Of a DNA stretch of 64,000 bases, positions 17,873 through 26,663 are shown piece by piece. The position numbers and the translations under genes are program-made. How positions within the stretch are numbered: position 1 is the first letter of the stretch; every line of letters starts with the position of its first letter. Source of the DNA: Mesorhizobium sp. AR07 (GTDB taxonomy: Bacteria; Pseudomonadota; Alphaproteobacteria; Rhizobiales; Rhizobiaceae); NCBI RefSeq assembly GCF_024746815.1, contig NZ_CP080525.1:5760501-5824500 (forward strand), written 5' to 3'. The notes below the pieces were generated by a model. That model was not told where the DNA came from and ran no database searches. It worked only from the letters and a program-made list of their open reading frames with translations.

Positions 17873-19375
17873 ATGACCATACGTTTCGATGCCGTGCCGC
17901 CACTCGACCCCAAGGTGGCGGCGTTCGTCGGCGGCAAGCACGCGATGCTGATCGGCAGCGCATGGCTGCCGGCCGCCTCCGGACAGTCGCTCGACGTCAT
18001 CGATCCCTCGAACGGCCGGGTCATCGCGCAGGTGCCGGCCGGCGATGGCGCCGACGTTGATCTGGCGGTCAAGGCCGCGCGGACGGCGATCGATGGGCCA
18101 TGGTCCAGAATGGTGCCAGCCGAACGCGCCAGGCTGATCTGGAAGCTCGCCGATCTGATCGATGCCAATGTCGATATGCTGGCAACGCTCAATTCCTATG
18201 AGAGCGGCAAGCCGATCGGCGATTCCCGCGATGGCGAGGTGCCGTTCACGGCCGAGACGTTCCGCTACTATGCGGGGTGGGCCACCAAGATCAATGGCGA
18301 GACGATGACCATCAACGCGCCGGGTGACTGGCATGCCTACACCCGCCGCGAGCCGGTCGGCGTCGTCGGCCAGATCATCCCGTGGAACTTCCCGCTCAGC
18401 ATGCTTGCCTGGAAGGTGGCGCCGGCACTGGCGGCCGGCTGCACAATCGTGCTCAAGCCGGCGGAGCAGACGCCGCTCGGAGCGCTTTATTTCGGCAAGC
18501 TGGTCCAGGACGCCGGTTTTCCGGAAGGCGTGGTCAATATTCTGACCGGCTTTGGCGAAACGGTTGGCGCGGCGATGGCGGCCCATCCTGATATCGACAA
18601 GGTGGCTTTCACCGGTTCGACCGAAGTCGGCCGGCTGATCGCGCGCGCCGCGACCGGCAATCTCAAGAAGGTCAGCCTGGAACTTGGGGGCAAGGCGCCG
18701 ACCATCGTGCTGGGCGATGCCGACATCGACATGGCGGTGGCGGGCGCCTCGAGCGCAGCATTCTTCAATGCCGGGCAGAGTTGCGGCGCGGGAACGCGTT
18801 TCTTCGTTCACAAGAAGATCTACGACAAGGTCATGTCCGGCATTGCCGAACGTGCCGAGAAGCTGAAGCTCGGCGCCGGGCTCGATCCCGCGACGGAGCT
18901 CGGGCCTGTCGTCTCGCAGCAGCAGATGGAACGCATCACCAGGCTGATTTCGGAAGGCAGGAGCGACGGTGCCGAAATCGTCACCGGCGGCGCTCGCGCC
19001 GGCGACGTCGGCTATTTCGTCAAGCCAACGGTCATTTCCAGGACGCGACCGGACATGTCGGTGATCCGCGAAGAGATATTCGGGCCGGTGGCCTGCGCGA
19101 TGCCCTTCGACGACGAGGATCTCGATAAACTCGCCAAGGATGCCAACGACACAGAATATGGCCTTGCCGCATCGATCTGGACCAACAATCTGGGCGCCGC
19201 GCATCGGCTGGCCGCGAAGATCAAATCCGGAACGGTCTGGGTGAACTGCCACAACTTCAACGACGTCACCATGCCGTTCGGCGGTTTCAAGCAATCGGGC
19301 TGGGGGCGCGAACTGGGCGAGCAGGCGCTCCAGCTCTACACCGAGACCAAGACCGTCGCGATCCGGCTGCCATAG
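17873..19375 (+). CDS. Aldehyde dehydrogenase (second of two)
   Basis: 500 residues from the ATG at 17873, which has GGGAGGAAA before it; an ATG 30 bases upstream lacks such a site and nearly overlaps the previous stop. Catalytic residues: Asn172 (IPWNF), Lys195 (LKPAE), Glu270 (LELGGK), Cys304 (GQSCGAG). The two dehydrogenases are clearly different sequences, not a recent duplication, so they may act on two successive aldehydes or on different substrates. Followed at 12 bases by the lactonase gene. Confidence 0.95.
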   Translation: MTIRFDAVPPLDPKVAAFVGGKHAMLIGSAWLPAASGQSLDVIDPSNGRVIAQVPAGDGADVDLAVKAARTAIDGPWSRMVPAERARLIWKLADLIDANVDMLATLNSYESGKPIGDSRDGEVPFTAETFRYYAGWATKINGETMTINAPGDWHAYTRREPVGVVGQIIPWNFPLSMLAWKVAPALAAGCTIVLKPAEQTPLGALYFGKLVQDAGFPEGVVNILTGFGETVGAAMAAHPDIDKVAFTGSTEVGRLIARAATGNLKKVSLELGGKAPTIVLGDADIDMAVAGASSAAFFNAGQSCGAGTRFFVHKKIYDKVMSGIAERAEKLKLGAGLDPATELGPVVSQQQMERITRLISEGRSDGAEIVTGGARAGDVGYFVKPTVISRTRPDMSVIREEIFGPVACAMPFDDEDLDKLAKDANDTEYGLAASIWTNNLGAAHRLAAKIKSGTVWVNCHNFNDVTMPFGGFKQSGWGRELGEQALQLYTETKTVAIRLP

Positions 19376-19387
19376 GCGAGGCGGTCG

Positions 19388-20302
19388 ATGTCCTGCTACG
19401 AGACGATCGACGCGCGGTTCGGGGACCTGATCGATCCGGTCGCATTCCTCGAAACCATCCATACGGGAAATCGCTGGGCGGAGGGGCCGGTCTATTTCGC
19501 CGACCTGCGCTCGCTGATCTGGAGCGATATCCCCAACGACCGGATGCTGCGCTGGGACGAGGAGACAGGGGCGGTTTCGCTGTTCCGCGGCCATGTCTCC
19601 AACCCGAACGGCAACACGCGCGATCGCAACGGAAGGCTGGTCACCTGCATGCAGGGGGAGCGCCGCGTCGTGCGCACGGAATGGGACGGCTCGATCACCG
19701 TGCTGGCCTCTTCCTTCGATGGCAAGCCGTTGAACTCGCCGAACGATGTGGTCGTGAAATCCGACGGCAGCATCTGGTTCACCGACCCTAATTACGGGAT
19801 CATTTCGGACTATGTCGGGCGCAAGGCCCTGCAGGAGCAGCCGGGCTGCCGTGTCTACAGGATAGATCCCAGGTCTGGATCGATTTCCGTCGTTGCCGAT
19901 GATTTCTCCATGCCGAACGGGCTCGCCTTCTCGCCCGACGAGAAGCGCCTCTATATTTCGGACTCCGGTTTCCTCACCGACCGCAGCGCTCCGCACCATG
20001 TCAGACAGTTTGACGTTGATGGCGACAAGCTGATAAATTCGCGCATCTTCGCCGACATATCGCCTGGCATTCCGGATGGTTTTCGCGTTGATGTCACGGG
20101 CAATCTCTGGATCAGCGCATGGGACGGCGTGCAGTGCCATACGCCCGACGGCGAACTCATCGGGAAAATTCAGGTTCCGGAGATGGTCGCGAACCTGGCC
20201 TTTGGCGGGCCGCGCAACAATCGGCTGTTCATTACGGCGACAACGTCGGTCTATGCCGTGTTCCTGAATGTCCGAGGCCTGAAGTACCCGTTCGGGACGT
20301 GA
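19388..20302 (+). CDS. SMP-30/gluconolactonase-family lactonase
   Basis: Six-bladed propeller hydrolase that opens sugar lactones; 304 residues. The first metal ligand Glu32 is in WAEGPVYFAD, further ligands in LNSPNDVVV, MPNGLAFSPDE and the aspartate of YISDSG and IPDGFRVDVTGNLW. This matches the gluconolactonase/luciferin-regenerating branch. It closes the enzyme set of the operon and supports an oxidation route that passes through a lactone. Confidence 0.9.
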   Translation: MSCYETIDARFGDLIDPVAFLETIHTGNRWAEGPVYFADLRSLIWSDIPNDRMLRWDEETGAVSLFRGHVSNPNGNTRDRNGRLVTCMQGERRVVRTEWDGSITVLASSFDGKPLNSPNDVVVKSDGSIWFTDPNYGIISDYVGRKALQEQPGCRVYRIDPRSGSISVVADDFSMPNGLAFSPDEKRLYISDSGFLTDRSAPHHVRQFDVDGDKLINSRIFADISPGIPDGFRVDVTGNLWISAWDGVQCHTPDGELIGKIQVPEMVANLAFGGPRNNRLFITATTSVYAVFLNVRGLKYPFGT

Positions 20303-20361
20303 ACACGGACGCCATTGGGTGAGCCTGGAAGCTCTGCGGCAGCGGATGGTTAGGGTGAGAG

Positions 20362-21291
20362 TTGGACACGAAGCAGCTACAGGTATTCATCGCCGTTGGT
20401 GCGGCGGGCAGCTTCTCGAAGGCCGCGCTCGACCTCAACGTCACCCAGCCGATGGTCACGCGCCATATTCGTGGGCTTGAGGAGGAGCTCGGCGTCGAGC
20501 TGTTCTATCGCAACGGCCGTGGTGTGGTGCTGACCGAGGCGGGCGTGCTCCTGAAGGCCCATGCCGACGAGATCGTCGAGCGGATGCGGCTGGCGCAGAA
20601 TGCCGTCTCGAACCTCAAATCCTCGCCGAAGGGGAGGTTGGTGCTTGCCGTGCCGCCCTCGGTTGGCACCGTGCTGACCGTGCCGCTGGTCAAGAAGATC
20701 AAGAACGAGTTTCCCAATGTCGCGCTGCAGGTGATCGAAGGCTTCAGCGGCCATATCCTGGAATGGCTGATCGCCGGCCGCATCGATGCCGCGGTGCTTT
20801 ACAATTCGCCGAACCACCCTTCCGTGCTGACCGAACCGCTGGCCGATGACGAGCTGTTCCTGATCGGGCCGGCCTTGCCCGAGCGCGTGTTGCCGCGCGG
20901 TCCGGTCAGCCTCAACATCTTCGCCGAACTGCCGATGATCCTGCCCAGCCGCCCACATGGGCTGCGGCGGCTAATCGACAACACGCTGGCGGAGCATGGC
21001 ATCTATCCGCGTGTCGAGATGGAGCTGGAGGCAATGCCTTCAACCTTGCTTCTGGTCGAGGAAGGCACTGGCTATACGGTTCTGCCCTATGCTTCCGTCC
21101 ATCTCCTTGTCGAGGCTGGCCGCATCGAGGTCTGGCCATTCGACCCGCCGATTACCCGACAGCTGATCCTCGCGACCTCCTCGCAGCGACCGATGTCCTC
21201 GAACTTTCGCCCGCTCTTCCGCGCGGTGCGCACGGAACTGCGGGACATCATTTCCACCCACATCTGGAAACCGACGACTCATCTTGAATGA
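20362..21291 (+). CDS. LysR-family transcriptional regulator
   Basis: 309 residues, TTG start at 20362. The N-terminal winged helix-turn-helix reads FIAVGAAGSFSKAALDLNVTQPMVTRHIR, and the effector domain begins near residue 90 (GRLVLAVPPSVGTVLTVPLVKKI). Same strand and close after the lactonase gene, so it is probably the pathway regulator carried at the operon end. The two inverted repeats in the 8777-9089 gap are candidate targets. The stop is immediately followed, in frame, by a remnant of another gene. Confidence 0.92.
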   Translation: MDTKQLQVFIAVGAAGSFSKAALDLNVTQPMVTRHIRGLEEELGVELFYRNGRGVVLTEAGVLLKAHADEIVERMRLAQNAVSNLKSSPKGRLVLAVPPSVGTVLTVPLVKKIKNEFPNVALQVIEGFSGHILEWLIAGRIDAAVLYNSPNHPSVLTEPLADDELFLIGPALPERVLPRGPVSLNIFAELPMILPSRPHGLRRLIDNTLAEHGIYPRVEMELEAMPSTLLLVEEGTGYTVLPYASVHLLVEAGRIEVWPFDPPITRQLILATSSQRPMSSNFRPLFRAVRTELRDIISTHIWKPTTHLE

Positions 21292-21297
21292 CTGTGC

Positions 21298-21513
21298 GAG
21301 GAAGCGAGCCCGATCATCCTTTCCGAAGGCAGTCTGACGGTGACGAGCGATCACCAGGTCAAGACAAGCGAAGGGAGCGTCGTCCCGGGGCTTTACGCCG
21401 TGGGCGCGGTCGAGCAAGGCGGCCTGCTGCGTCCCGGACACGGAACGCATCTTGCTTGGGCGTTCACATCGGGTCGTCGAGCCGGCCGACACGCGGCAAC
21501 AAATCCCAGGTAA
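21298..21513 (+). pseudogene. C-terminal remnant of an FAD-dependent dehydrogenase (FAD-binding-2 type)
   Basis: 71 codons plus stop, in the frame of the LysR gene, read GLYAVGAVEQGGLLRPGHGTH and then AWAFTSGRRAGRHAA. This is the end of the FAD domain of succinate-dehydrogenase/fumarate-reductase-like flavoproteins (a GLYA-G-GG...GRxAGxxA pattern). Everything upstream of it is missing, replaced by the LysR gene end, so a deletion or rearrangement has happened here. No start codon serves it. Confidence 0.7.
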
Positions 21514-21634
21514 TTTGCAGCTCAAAAACTCTGCGGCGGCCATGAGGCAGTTGGCGAGGCACGAAGGTGCGCTGGACAATCGAGGTCGTTTGTGCGGAAC
21601 GTGATGGCAGCCCCATCTTGACCGGAAGCTAGGC

Positions 21635-22651
21635 GTGCGCAAGAGACCCAATATCAAGGATATCGCCAAGGCTGCCGGCCTGTCGACGGCAGCGGTCTCC
21701 TACGCGTTGACGGGAAAGGGCCGCGTCTCGGCGCAGACGCAGGAGATCGTCAAGAGAATCGCCGACGAGATCGGGTTTATTCGCGACGACACGGCGGCTC
21801 GCCTGAGGACCGGCCAGTCCAACCTTCTGGCCGCGATTGTACATGACACATCGAACCCCTTCTTTGCTGAACTGCTCAGCGATTTTGAGACGTCCGCCTA
21901 CGAGGCCGGCTATCTGACGATCGTTGCGAACGCCAAGAACGACCCAATCCGGCAAGCCGCACTGATAGACGCTATGCTGGCGCAGGGCGTGGCCGGCCTT
22001 CTGATCAGCCCGGTGAATGGTACCGAGGAGGCGGGGATGCAGTCGTTGCGCTTCCACGGCAAACCCTACCTGGTCTGTGTCCGCGACATTGGAGACAAAC
22101 AAGCCGACTACGTCGGGCTAAACGACCGGCAGGCGGGCTATCTTGCGGCGGACCACCTCTTGAGTGCCGGCATTCGGCACTTTGCCTTTGTCGGCGGGCT
22201 TGATCACACCAAAACATGGCTTGATCGGCTGGATGGCATCCGTGCGGCGGCCTCGGATTCCGGAGTGACTTTCCCAGACGAGATGATCTTCAACTCGGCA
22301 CCGACGCGGGAGGCAGGGTCACAAATGTTTGACCGCATTCTCAACTCACATTCCGACTGCAATGCAGCAATTTGCTTCAACGACTATGTCGCCCTCGGCG
22401 CCTACGCCGCTATTCACGCGACGGGGAAGGTCGTGGGGCAGACCTATTCGGTTGTCGGGTTCGACAACGTTCCTCAATCGGCATCGCTGCTTCCGCCGTT
22501 AACCACTGTCGAGCTGTTCCCGCGCGATATCGGACGGAAATCCGCGGGGCTTATGCTCGGCCGTCTGAAGAACCCGAAACGTCAGCGCGAACGGTTGCTG
22601 ATCGAGCCCCGGCTGATAGCCCGGGAGTCTGTCGTCCGACCGAGGGCGTAA
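21635..22651 (+). CDS. LacI/GalR-family transcriptional regulator
   Basis: 338 residues from a GTG at 21635. Helix-turn-helix NIKDIAKAAGLSTAAVSYAL at 6-25, hinge near RLRTGQS, ligand domain starting LLAAIVHDTSNPFFAEL and ending with VVGFDNVPQSASLLPPLTTV. Encoded directly in front of a GMC oxidoreductase and a sugar importer. Palindromes centred on CG lie in front of the GMC gene (22688) and of the VOC/importer genes (24505), which are the likely operators. Probably a repressor released by the imported sugar or its oxidised product. Confidence 0.92.
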   Translation: MRKRPNIKDIAKAAGLSTAAVSYALTGKGRVSAQTQEIVKRIADEIGFIRDDTAARLRTGQSNLLAAIVHDTSNPFFAELLSDFETSAYEAGYLTIVANAKNDPIRQAALIDAMLAQGVAGLLISPVNGTEEAGMQSLRFHGKPYLVCVRDIGDKQADYVGLNDRQAGYLAADHLLSAGIRHFAFVGGLDHTKTWLDRLDGIRAAASDSGVTFPDEMIFNSAPTREAGSQMFDRILNSHSDCNAAICFNDYVALGAYAAIHATGKVVGQTYSVVGFDNVPQSASLLPPLTTVELFPRDIGRKSAGLMLGRLKNPKRQRERLLIEPRLIARESVVRPRA

Positions 22652-22687
22652 CATCGGCAATCGGAATGACAGGGTTGCATCCTACGG

Positions 22688-22699
22688 TTAATCGATTAA
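22688..22699. promoter_or_regulatory. LacI-family operator in front of the GMC gene
   Basis: TTAATCGATTAA, a perfect 12-bp palindrome with central CG, 64 bases before the GMC start, flanked by GG and a distant TAACC. It matches 11 of 12 positions of the site at 24507-24518. Confidence 0.7.
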
Positions 22700-22763
22700 T
22701 CATAACCGGATAGTTACTTGCGGCCAAGTCACGACCTGGCCGTCGGTTGGAGGAGGAACTGTC

Positions 22764-24419
22764 ATGCCAAAATCCTTTGACTACATCATCACCGGAGCGG
22801 GGTCGGCGGGATGTGTCCTTGCATCACGCCTTACGGAGGATCCAGCAGTCTCGGTTCTCCTGCTTGAAGCCGGGGGTGGCGACGATAATTACCTGTTCCA
22901 CTGGCCGGCGGGCTTCGCCAAGATGACAAAAGGCATTGCCTCGTGGGGCTGGTCCACGGTGCCTCAGCGGCACATGCAGGACAGGGTTCTCTGGTATACC
23001 CAAGCAAAGGTCATCGGGGGCGGCTCGACGATCAACGCCCAGATCTATACCCGCGGTAACGCGCTTGACTACGACGCGTGGCGCGACGAAGCCGGCTGCG
23101 CGGGCTGGGGCTACCGGGATATTCTTCCGTACTTCAAGCGCGCGGAAGGCAATGAGCGATTCAACGATGATTTTCATGGCGCGGAGGGGCCGCTTGGCGT
23201 CTCCATGCCACGGGGGGCGTTGCCGATCTGCGATGCTTTCATTCGTGCTGCCCAGGACGCGGGCATTCCCTACAATCCTGATTTTAACGGCCGGCGGCAG
23301 CGCGGTATCGGCTACTATCAATTGACCCAGCGCGATGCGCGTCGCTCCTCCGCGGCGACAGCCTTTCTGTCACCCGCGCGCGCCCGGCCCAATCTCACGG
23401 TGATGACCGGGGCGCAGGCGATCCGCGTTGCGGTCCAGGCGGGGCGGGCTCGCGGTGTCTATGTCGCCCAAGAGGGCAAGGTCGTGCGCATTGAATGTGC
23501 ACGAGAGGTCCTGACAACCTCAGGCGCCATCGGTTCACCGCGCCTCCTCCTGCTGTCAGGTATCGGACCGGCCGACGACATCAAGGCCCTCGGCATCGAC
23601 GTATCTCATGATCTCCCGGGAGTGGGTGCCAACCTCCAGGATCATGTCGATATCTGCGTGCTTTGCGAATGCACTGGCGACCATTCTTACGACAGCGTGC
23701 AGCGGCCGCACCGAACGCTCATGGCAGGGCTGCAATACCTGCTTTTCAAGTCTGGACCGGTCGTGTCCTCGCTGTTTGAAACCGGCGGATTTTGGTACGC
23801 GGATCCAGGCGCACGGTCGCCCGACATGCAGTTTCATTTCGGGCAGGGCTCGGGGATCGAGAAGGGCATTGCCCGTCTTGACAACCCGGGTGTGACACTG
23901 AACACGGCGTTCATGCGCCCACGCTCCAGGGGAACGGTTCGGTTGATGAGCGCAGATCCTGAGGCCACGCCGCTGATCGATCCGAACTACTGGGCCGAGC
24001 CGTATGACCGCGAGATGTCGCTACGGGGCCTTGAGATGGCGCGCGAGATCATGTCGCAGCCGGCGTTGAAGCCGTTTATCAGACGCGAAGCGCTGCCGGG
24101 CGCTGCGGTTGCCGAGGATCCGAAGGCACTCCTCGACTACGCGTGCCGCATGGCCAAGACGGACCACCACCCTGTCGGCACTTGCAAGATGGGGCATGAC
24201 TCGATGGCGGTTGTGGGCACGGACCTGAAGGTGCATGGGCTGGAGGGGCTGCGAGTCTGCGACTCGTCGATCATGCCGTTTATCAACTCCTCCAACACAA
24301 ACGCGCCGACCATAATGATAGGCGAGAAGGCTTCCGACCTGGTCGCCGGCAAACCGGCGCTTGCTCCGGCAATCTTCGATTGGGAACGGAACGACCGACC
24401 ACGCTTCGCCGAAGCCTAG
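22764..24419 (+). CDS. GMC-family FAD oxidoreductase (choline-dehydrogenase-like)
   Basis: 551 residues. The FAD motif GAGSAG is at 11-16 with the acid ELLEAGG-like LLLEAGGG following; GGGSTINAQIYTRGN and the LTTSGAIGSPRLLLLSGIGP signature are present; the C-terminal catalytic region has DHHPVGTCKMG and the Asn of NSSNTNAPTIMI. These are the marks of the choline/alcohol dehydrogenase branch of GMC enzymes. No signal peptide. Good ribosome site (GGAGGAAC). It probably oxidises the sugar or alcohol imported by the transporter downstream, under control of the upstream LacI protein. Confidence 0.93.
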   Translation: MPKSFDYIITGAGSAGCVLASRLTEDPAVSVLLLEAGGGDDNYLFHWPAGFAKMTKGIASWGWSTVPQRHMQDRVLWYTQAKVIGGGSTINAQIYTRGNALDYDAWRDEAGCAGWGYRDILPYFKRAEGNERFNDDFHGAEGPLGVSMPRGALPICDAFIRAAQDAGIPYNPDFNGRRQRGIGYYQLTQRDARRSSAATAFLSPARARPNLTVMTGAQAIRVAVQAGRARGVYVAQEGKVVRIECAREVLTTSGAIGSPRLLLLSGIGPADDIKALGIDVSHDLPGVGANLQDHVDICVLCECTGDHSYDSVQRPHRTLMAGLQYLLFKSGPVVSSLFETGGFWYADPGARSPDMQFHFGQGSGIEKGIARLDNPGVTLNTAFMRPRSRGTVRLMSADPEATPLIDPNYWAEPYDREMSLRGLEMAREIMSQPALKPFIRREALPGAAVAEDPKALLDYACRMAKTDHHPVGTCKMGHDSMAVVGTDLKVHGLEGLRVCDSSIMPFINSSNTNAPTIMIGEKASDLVAGKPALAPAIFDWERNDRPRFAEA

Positions 24420-24445
24420 GAGACCCCGCGATCGCGTCTTGCCGG

Positions 24446-24484
24446 TTGACAGCCACACGACGCTATGAAATAACTAATTAGTTA
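24446..24484 (+). promoter_or_regulatory. Probable promoter with a 14-bp perfect palindrome
   Basis: A consensus -35 box TTGACA (24446-24451) is followed about 17-19 bases later by the perfect palindrome TAACTAATTAGTTA (24471-24484), where the -10 box and start would be. A LacI-type operator lies just downstream at 24505. This promoter would serve the VOC and importer genes. Confidence 0.5.
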
Positions 24485-24504
24485 CAAACGAGCTGCCTCA
24501 GATA

Positions 24505-24520
24505 GCTTAATCGAATAAGC
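24505..24520. promoter_or_regulatory. LacI-family operator in front of the VOC/importer genes
   Basis: GCTTAATCGAATAAGC, a near-palindrome centred on CG, 23 bases before the VOC start. Its core differs by one base from the operator in front of the GMC gene at 22688. Confidence 0.65.
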
Positions 24521-24542
24521 ATGGCAGACAAGGGGAGCGACG

Positions 24543-25058
24543 ATGATCAAGGTTCACGGTATCCAGCATATCGGCCTGACAGTGCCCAATATGGAAGAGG
24601 CAGTACGGTTCTTCCAGACGATGTTCGGTGCGGTGACCGTCATGGAGTGCGGCCGCGTCGATGTCGACGATACCTTCATGGTCCGCCGGCTCGGCGTGCC
24701 CGCCGGTTGCCGCATCAAGGACCAACGGGTCATTCGGTGCGGGAATGGCGGCAACCTTGAACTCTTCGAATACAGCGGCGAAGCCGAACCGAGCAAAATC
24801 AAACGCAACAGCGAGGTCGGGGCGTTTCATCTCGCTCTTGCCGTCGACGACGCGGTCGCCGCGGCCGACCGCCTGCGCGCGGCGGGTGTCGACGTCCTGG
24901 ACGGACCGACATTGATTTCATCGGGTCCCATGGAGGGCCTGACATGGGTCTATCTGCGGGCGCCCTGGGGCCAGTATCTTGAACTGGTCAGCACGACTGG
25001 CCCGATGGGATACGAGGAGGACGGAGGCCCGAAAATGTGGTCGCCGATCGGCGAATAG
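24543..25058 (+). CDS. VOC-superfamily (glyoxalase/dioxygenase fold) protein
   Basis: 171 residues in two beta-alpha-beta-beta-beta modules. Candidate metal ligands: His8 (IQHIGLTV), Glu in NLELFEY, His in GAFHLALAV and Glu in QYLELVS, the 2-His-2-Glu layout of isomerases and lyases. The function may be an epimerase, isomerase or lyase acting on the imported sugar; fosfomycin-resistance-type or glyoxalase I assignments are not supported by context. First gene after the second LacI operator, 121 bases before the binding-protein start. Confidence 0.85.
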   Translation: MIKVHGIQHIGLTVPNMEEAVRFFQTMFGAVTVMECGRVDVDDTFMVRRLGVPAGCRIKDQRVIRCGNGGNLELFEYSGEAEPSKIKRNSEVGAFHLALAVDDAVAAADRLRAAGVDVLDGPTLISSGPMEGLTWVYLRAPWGQYLELVSTTGPMGYEEDGGPKMWSPIGE

Positions 25059-25179
25059 CTGAAGATTAGGGGAGGGCCGCCTCTCTCGACGCTGGCGCTT
25101 GGAAGTCCAATCTTGGGTTTGGCGCTTAATCGTATCAGCAACATTTTTCTGCAACGTAAGCCAATGGAGGATGAAGCTA

Positions 25180-26592
25180 ATGATGCATTTGAAAACGATG
25201 GTCTGGGCAACCGGCGTGGCGATGCTTTTAGGGGGAAGCGCGCTTGCCGATGACAAGCCATTCGCTGGAGTCGAGCTGAAAATGCTCGGCATAGGTGACA
25301 CGTCGGTCACGCGTGTCGCGCCGCTCGTCGGCGAATTCGAGAAGCAGACGGGAATAAAAGTCCATATCGATCAGCTCCCTTATCCCGGCCTCATCGACAA
25401 GATTGTCGTTGAGGCGAGTTCAAGCAGTCCGACATATCAACTGCTTTGGATCGACAGCCCGTGGGTCGGCCTGTTGGGTGAGGCAGGGGCGTTGGAGGAT
25501 ATGACCGCCCGCGCCAAGCGCGATGCCAAGGAGATCGGACTGGATGACATCATCCCGGTCCAACTGCAGGAAAACACCTGGCAGGGCAAACTTCTCGCTT
25601 TCCCGGCTTCCGGAATGATCTGGATGCAGCAATACCGAGCGGATTTGCTCGGGAACGCTGACGAGCAGGCTAACTTCAAGAAGAAGTATGGCTATGATTT
25701 GGGTCCTGCCAAGACGTGGGCCCAATATCGCGATATTGCAGAATTCTTTACACGCAAGAAAAGTGAGCTCGCCGGAGGTAAACCGCTCGAATTCGACCTC
25801 TATGGTGCGAGCCAATCCTACAGTCGTGTCCAGGGTGCCATCACTCACGACTACTTTCCGTTCATGCGCTCGTTCGGCGGTGACTATTGGGATCCAAAAA
25901 CCGGGCTGTGCGCCATGACGGGTGACGCGCATGTCAAGGCCGCGGAGTACATGAAGTCCCTCATTCCATTCAATCCGCCGGACTATCTCGGTCTGATGTG
26001 GGACATTCAGTCAGGCTTCATGGAACGGGGCGAAGCTGCCGAGGCGGCCTATTGGAGCGTGCGTTCGGTGCGCTTGACGAACCCCAAGGAAGCGACGCTT
26101 GCTACAATCGGCAAGGCGGGCTTTGCAGAGAGCCCCGTATCCGACGCGGGTCCCCAGCCGACCTATACCGGCACTCTTGGCTTCGCCATCAATGCCAAGT
26201 CTTCCGACAAGGAAAAGGATGCCGCATGGGAGTTCATCAAGTGGGCAACCAGCGAAAAGCTGATGAGGCGGTTCGCTGACGAGGGAAGTGGCGTCAGCCA
26301 GTTCCGCAAGTCGATCCTGTCTGACCCTGCGCTGCAGAAAAAGTACCCCTACTACAAGGTTCTTCTCGACAGCCAGGTGAATGCTCGCCGCCGCATCTTC
26401 CATCCCTTCTACCAGGATATGGAAGAAAGCTTTGGCGTGGAGCTGAGCAAATACATGGCAGGTGAAACGCCGACGGCTCTGGAGGCGCTCACCAACGCGT
26501 GCAATGCCGTCAACTCTCGGCTCTCGATCTTCCCGCTGGAACAGCGTCTGCGCTGGATCCAGGACGTACCGGCCGAAGTTCTCGCGAAGTAA
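25180..26592 (+). CDS. Extracellular sugar-binding protein (MalE/UgpB class)
   Basis: 470 residues from the ATG at 25180, 9 bases after a GGAGG; in-frame ATGs at 25171 and 25099 are less likely. Sec signal peptide: MMHLKTMVW, hydrophobic core, cut after GGSALA. The mature protein has the type II binding fold of family 1 solute-binding proteins: FEKQTGIKVHIDQLPYPGLI, a central QSYSRVQGAITHDYFPFMR and GFAINAKSSDKEKDAAWEFI near the end. Works with the two permeases and the ATPase encoded downstream. Substrate is probably a sugar or polyol. Confidence 0.92.
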   Translation: MMHLKTMVWATGVAMLLGGSALADDKPFAGVELKMLGIGDTSVTRVAPLVGEFEKQTGIKVHIDQLPYPGLIDKIVVEASSSSPTYQLLWIDSPWVGLLGEAGALEDMTARAKRDAKEIGLDDIIPVQLQENTWQGKLLAFPASGMIWMQQYRADLLGNADEQANFKKKYGYDLGPAKTWAQYRDIAEFFTRKKSELAGGKPLEFDLYGASQSYSRVQGAITHDYFPFMRSFGGDYWDPKTGLCAMTGDAHVKAAEYMKSLIPFNPPDYLGLMWDIQSGFMERGEAAEAAYWSVRSVRLTNPKEATLATIGKAGFAESPVSDAGPQPTYTGTLGFAINAKSSDKEKDAAWEFIKWATSEKLMRRFADEGSGVSQFRKSILSDPALQKKYPYYKVLLDSQVNARRRIFHPFYQDMEESFGVELSKYMAGETPTALEALTNACNAVNSRLSIFPLEQRLRWIQDVPAEVLAK

Positions 26593-26601
26593 TTCCGATC
26601 T

Positions 26602-26633
26602 ACCCGCCGCGGCTGTGAAAGGTCGGGGCGGGT
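26602..26633 (+). terminator. Stem-loop after the binding-protein gene
   Basis: A 7-bp stem ACCCGCC against GGCGGGT with an 18-base loop lies in the 71-base gap between binding-protein stop and permease start. It probably limits read-through or protects the upstream message. Confidence 0.45.
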
Positions 26634-26663
26634 TCCTTCAAATGGGAGGAGGAAGGAGCCATC

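Noticed and set aside
17783-20140. A 785-codon open frame on the minus strand
   Set aside because: Antisense of the second aldehyde dehydrogenase and the lactonase; low-complexity composition and no family likeness.
21288-21545. A short plus-strand open frame starting with an ATG overlapping the LysR stop
   Set aside because: Its product is Arg-rich nonsense, while the neighbouring frame over the same bases shows the FAD-domain remnant.
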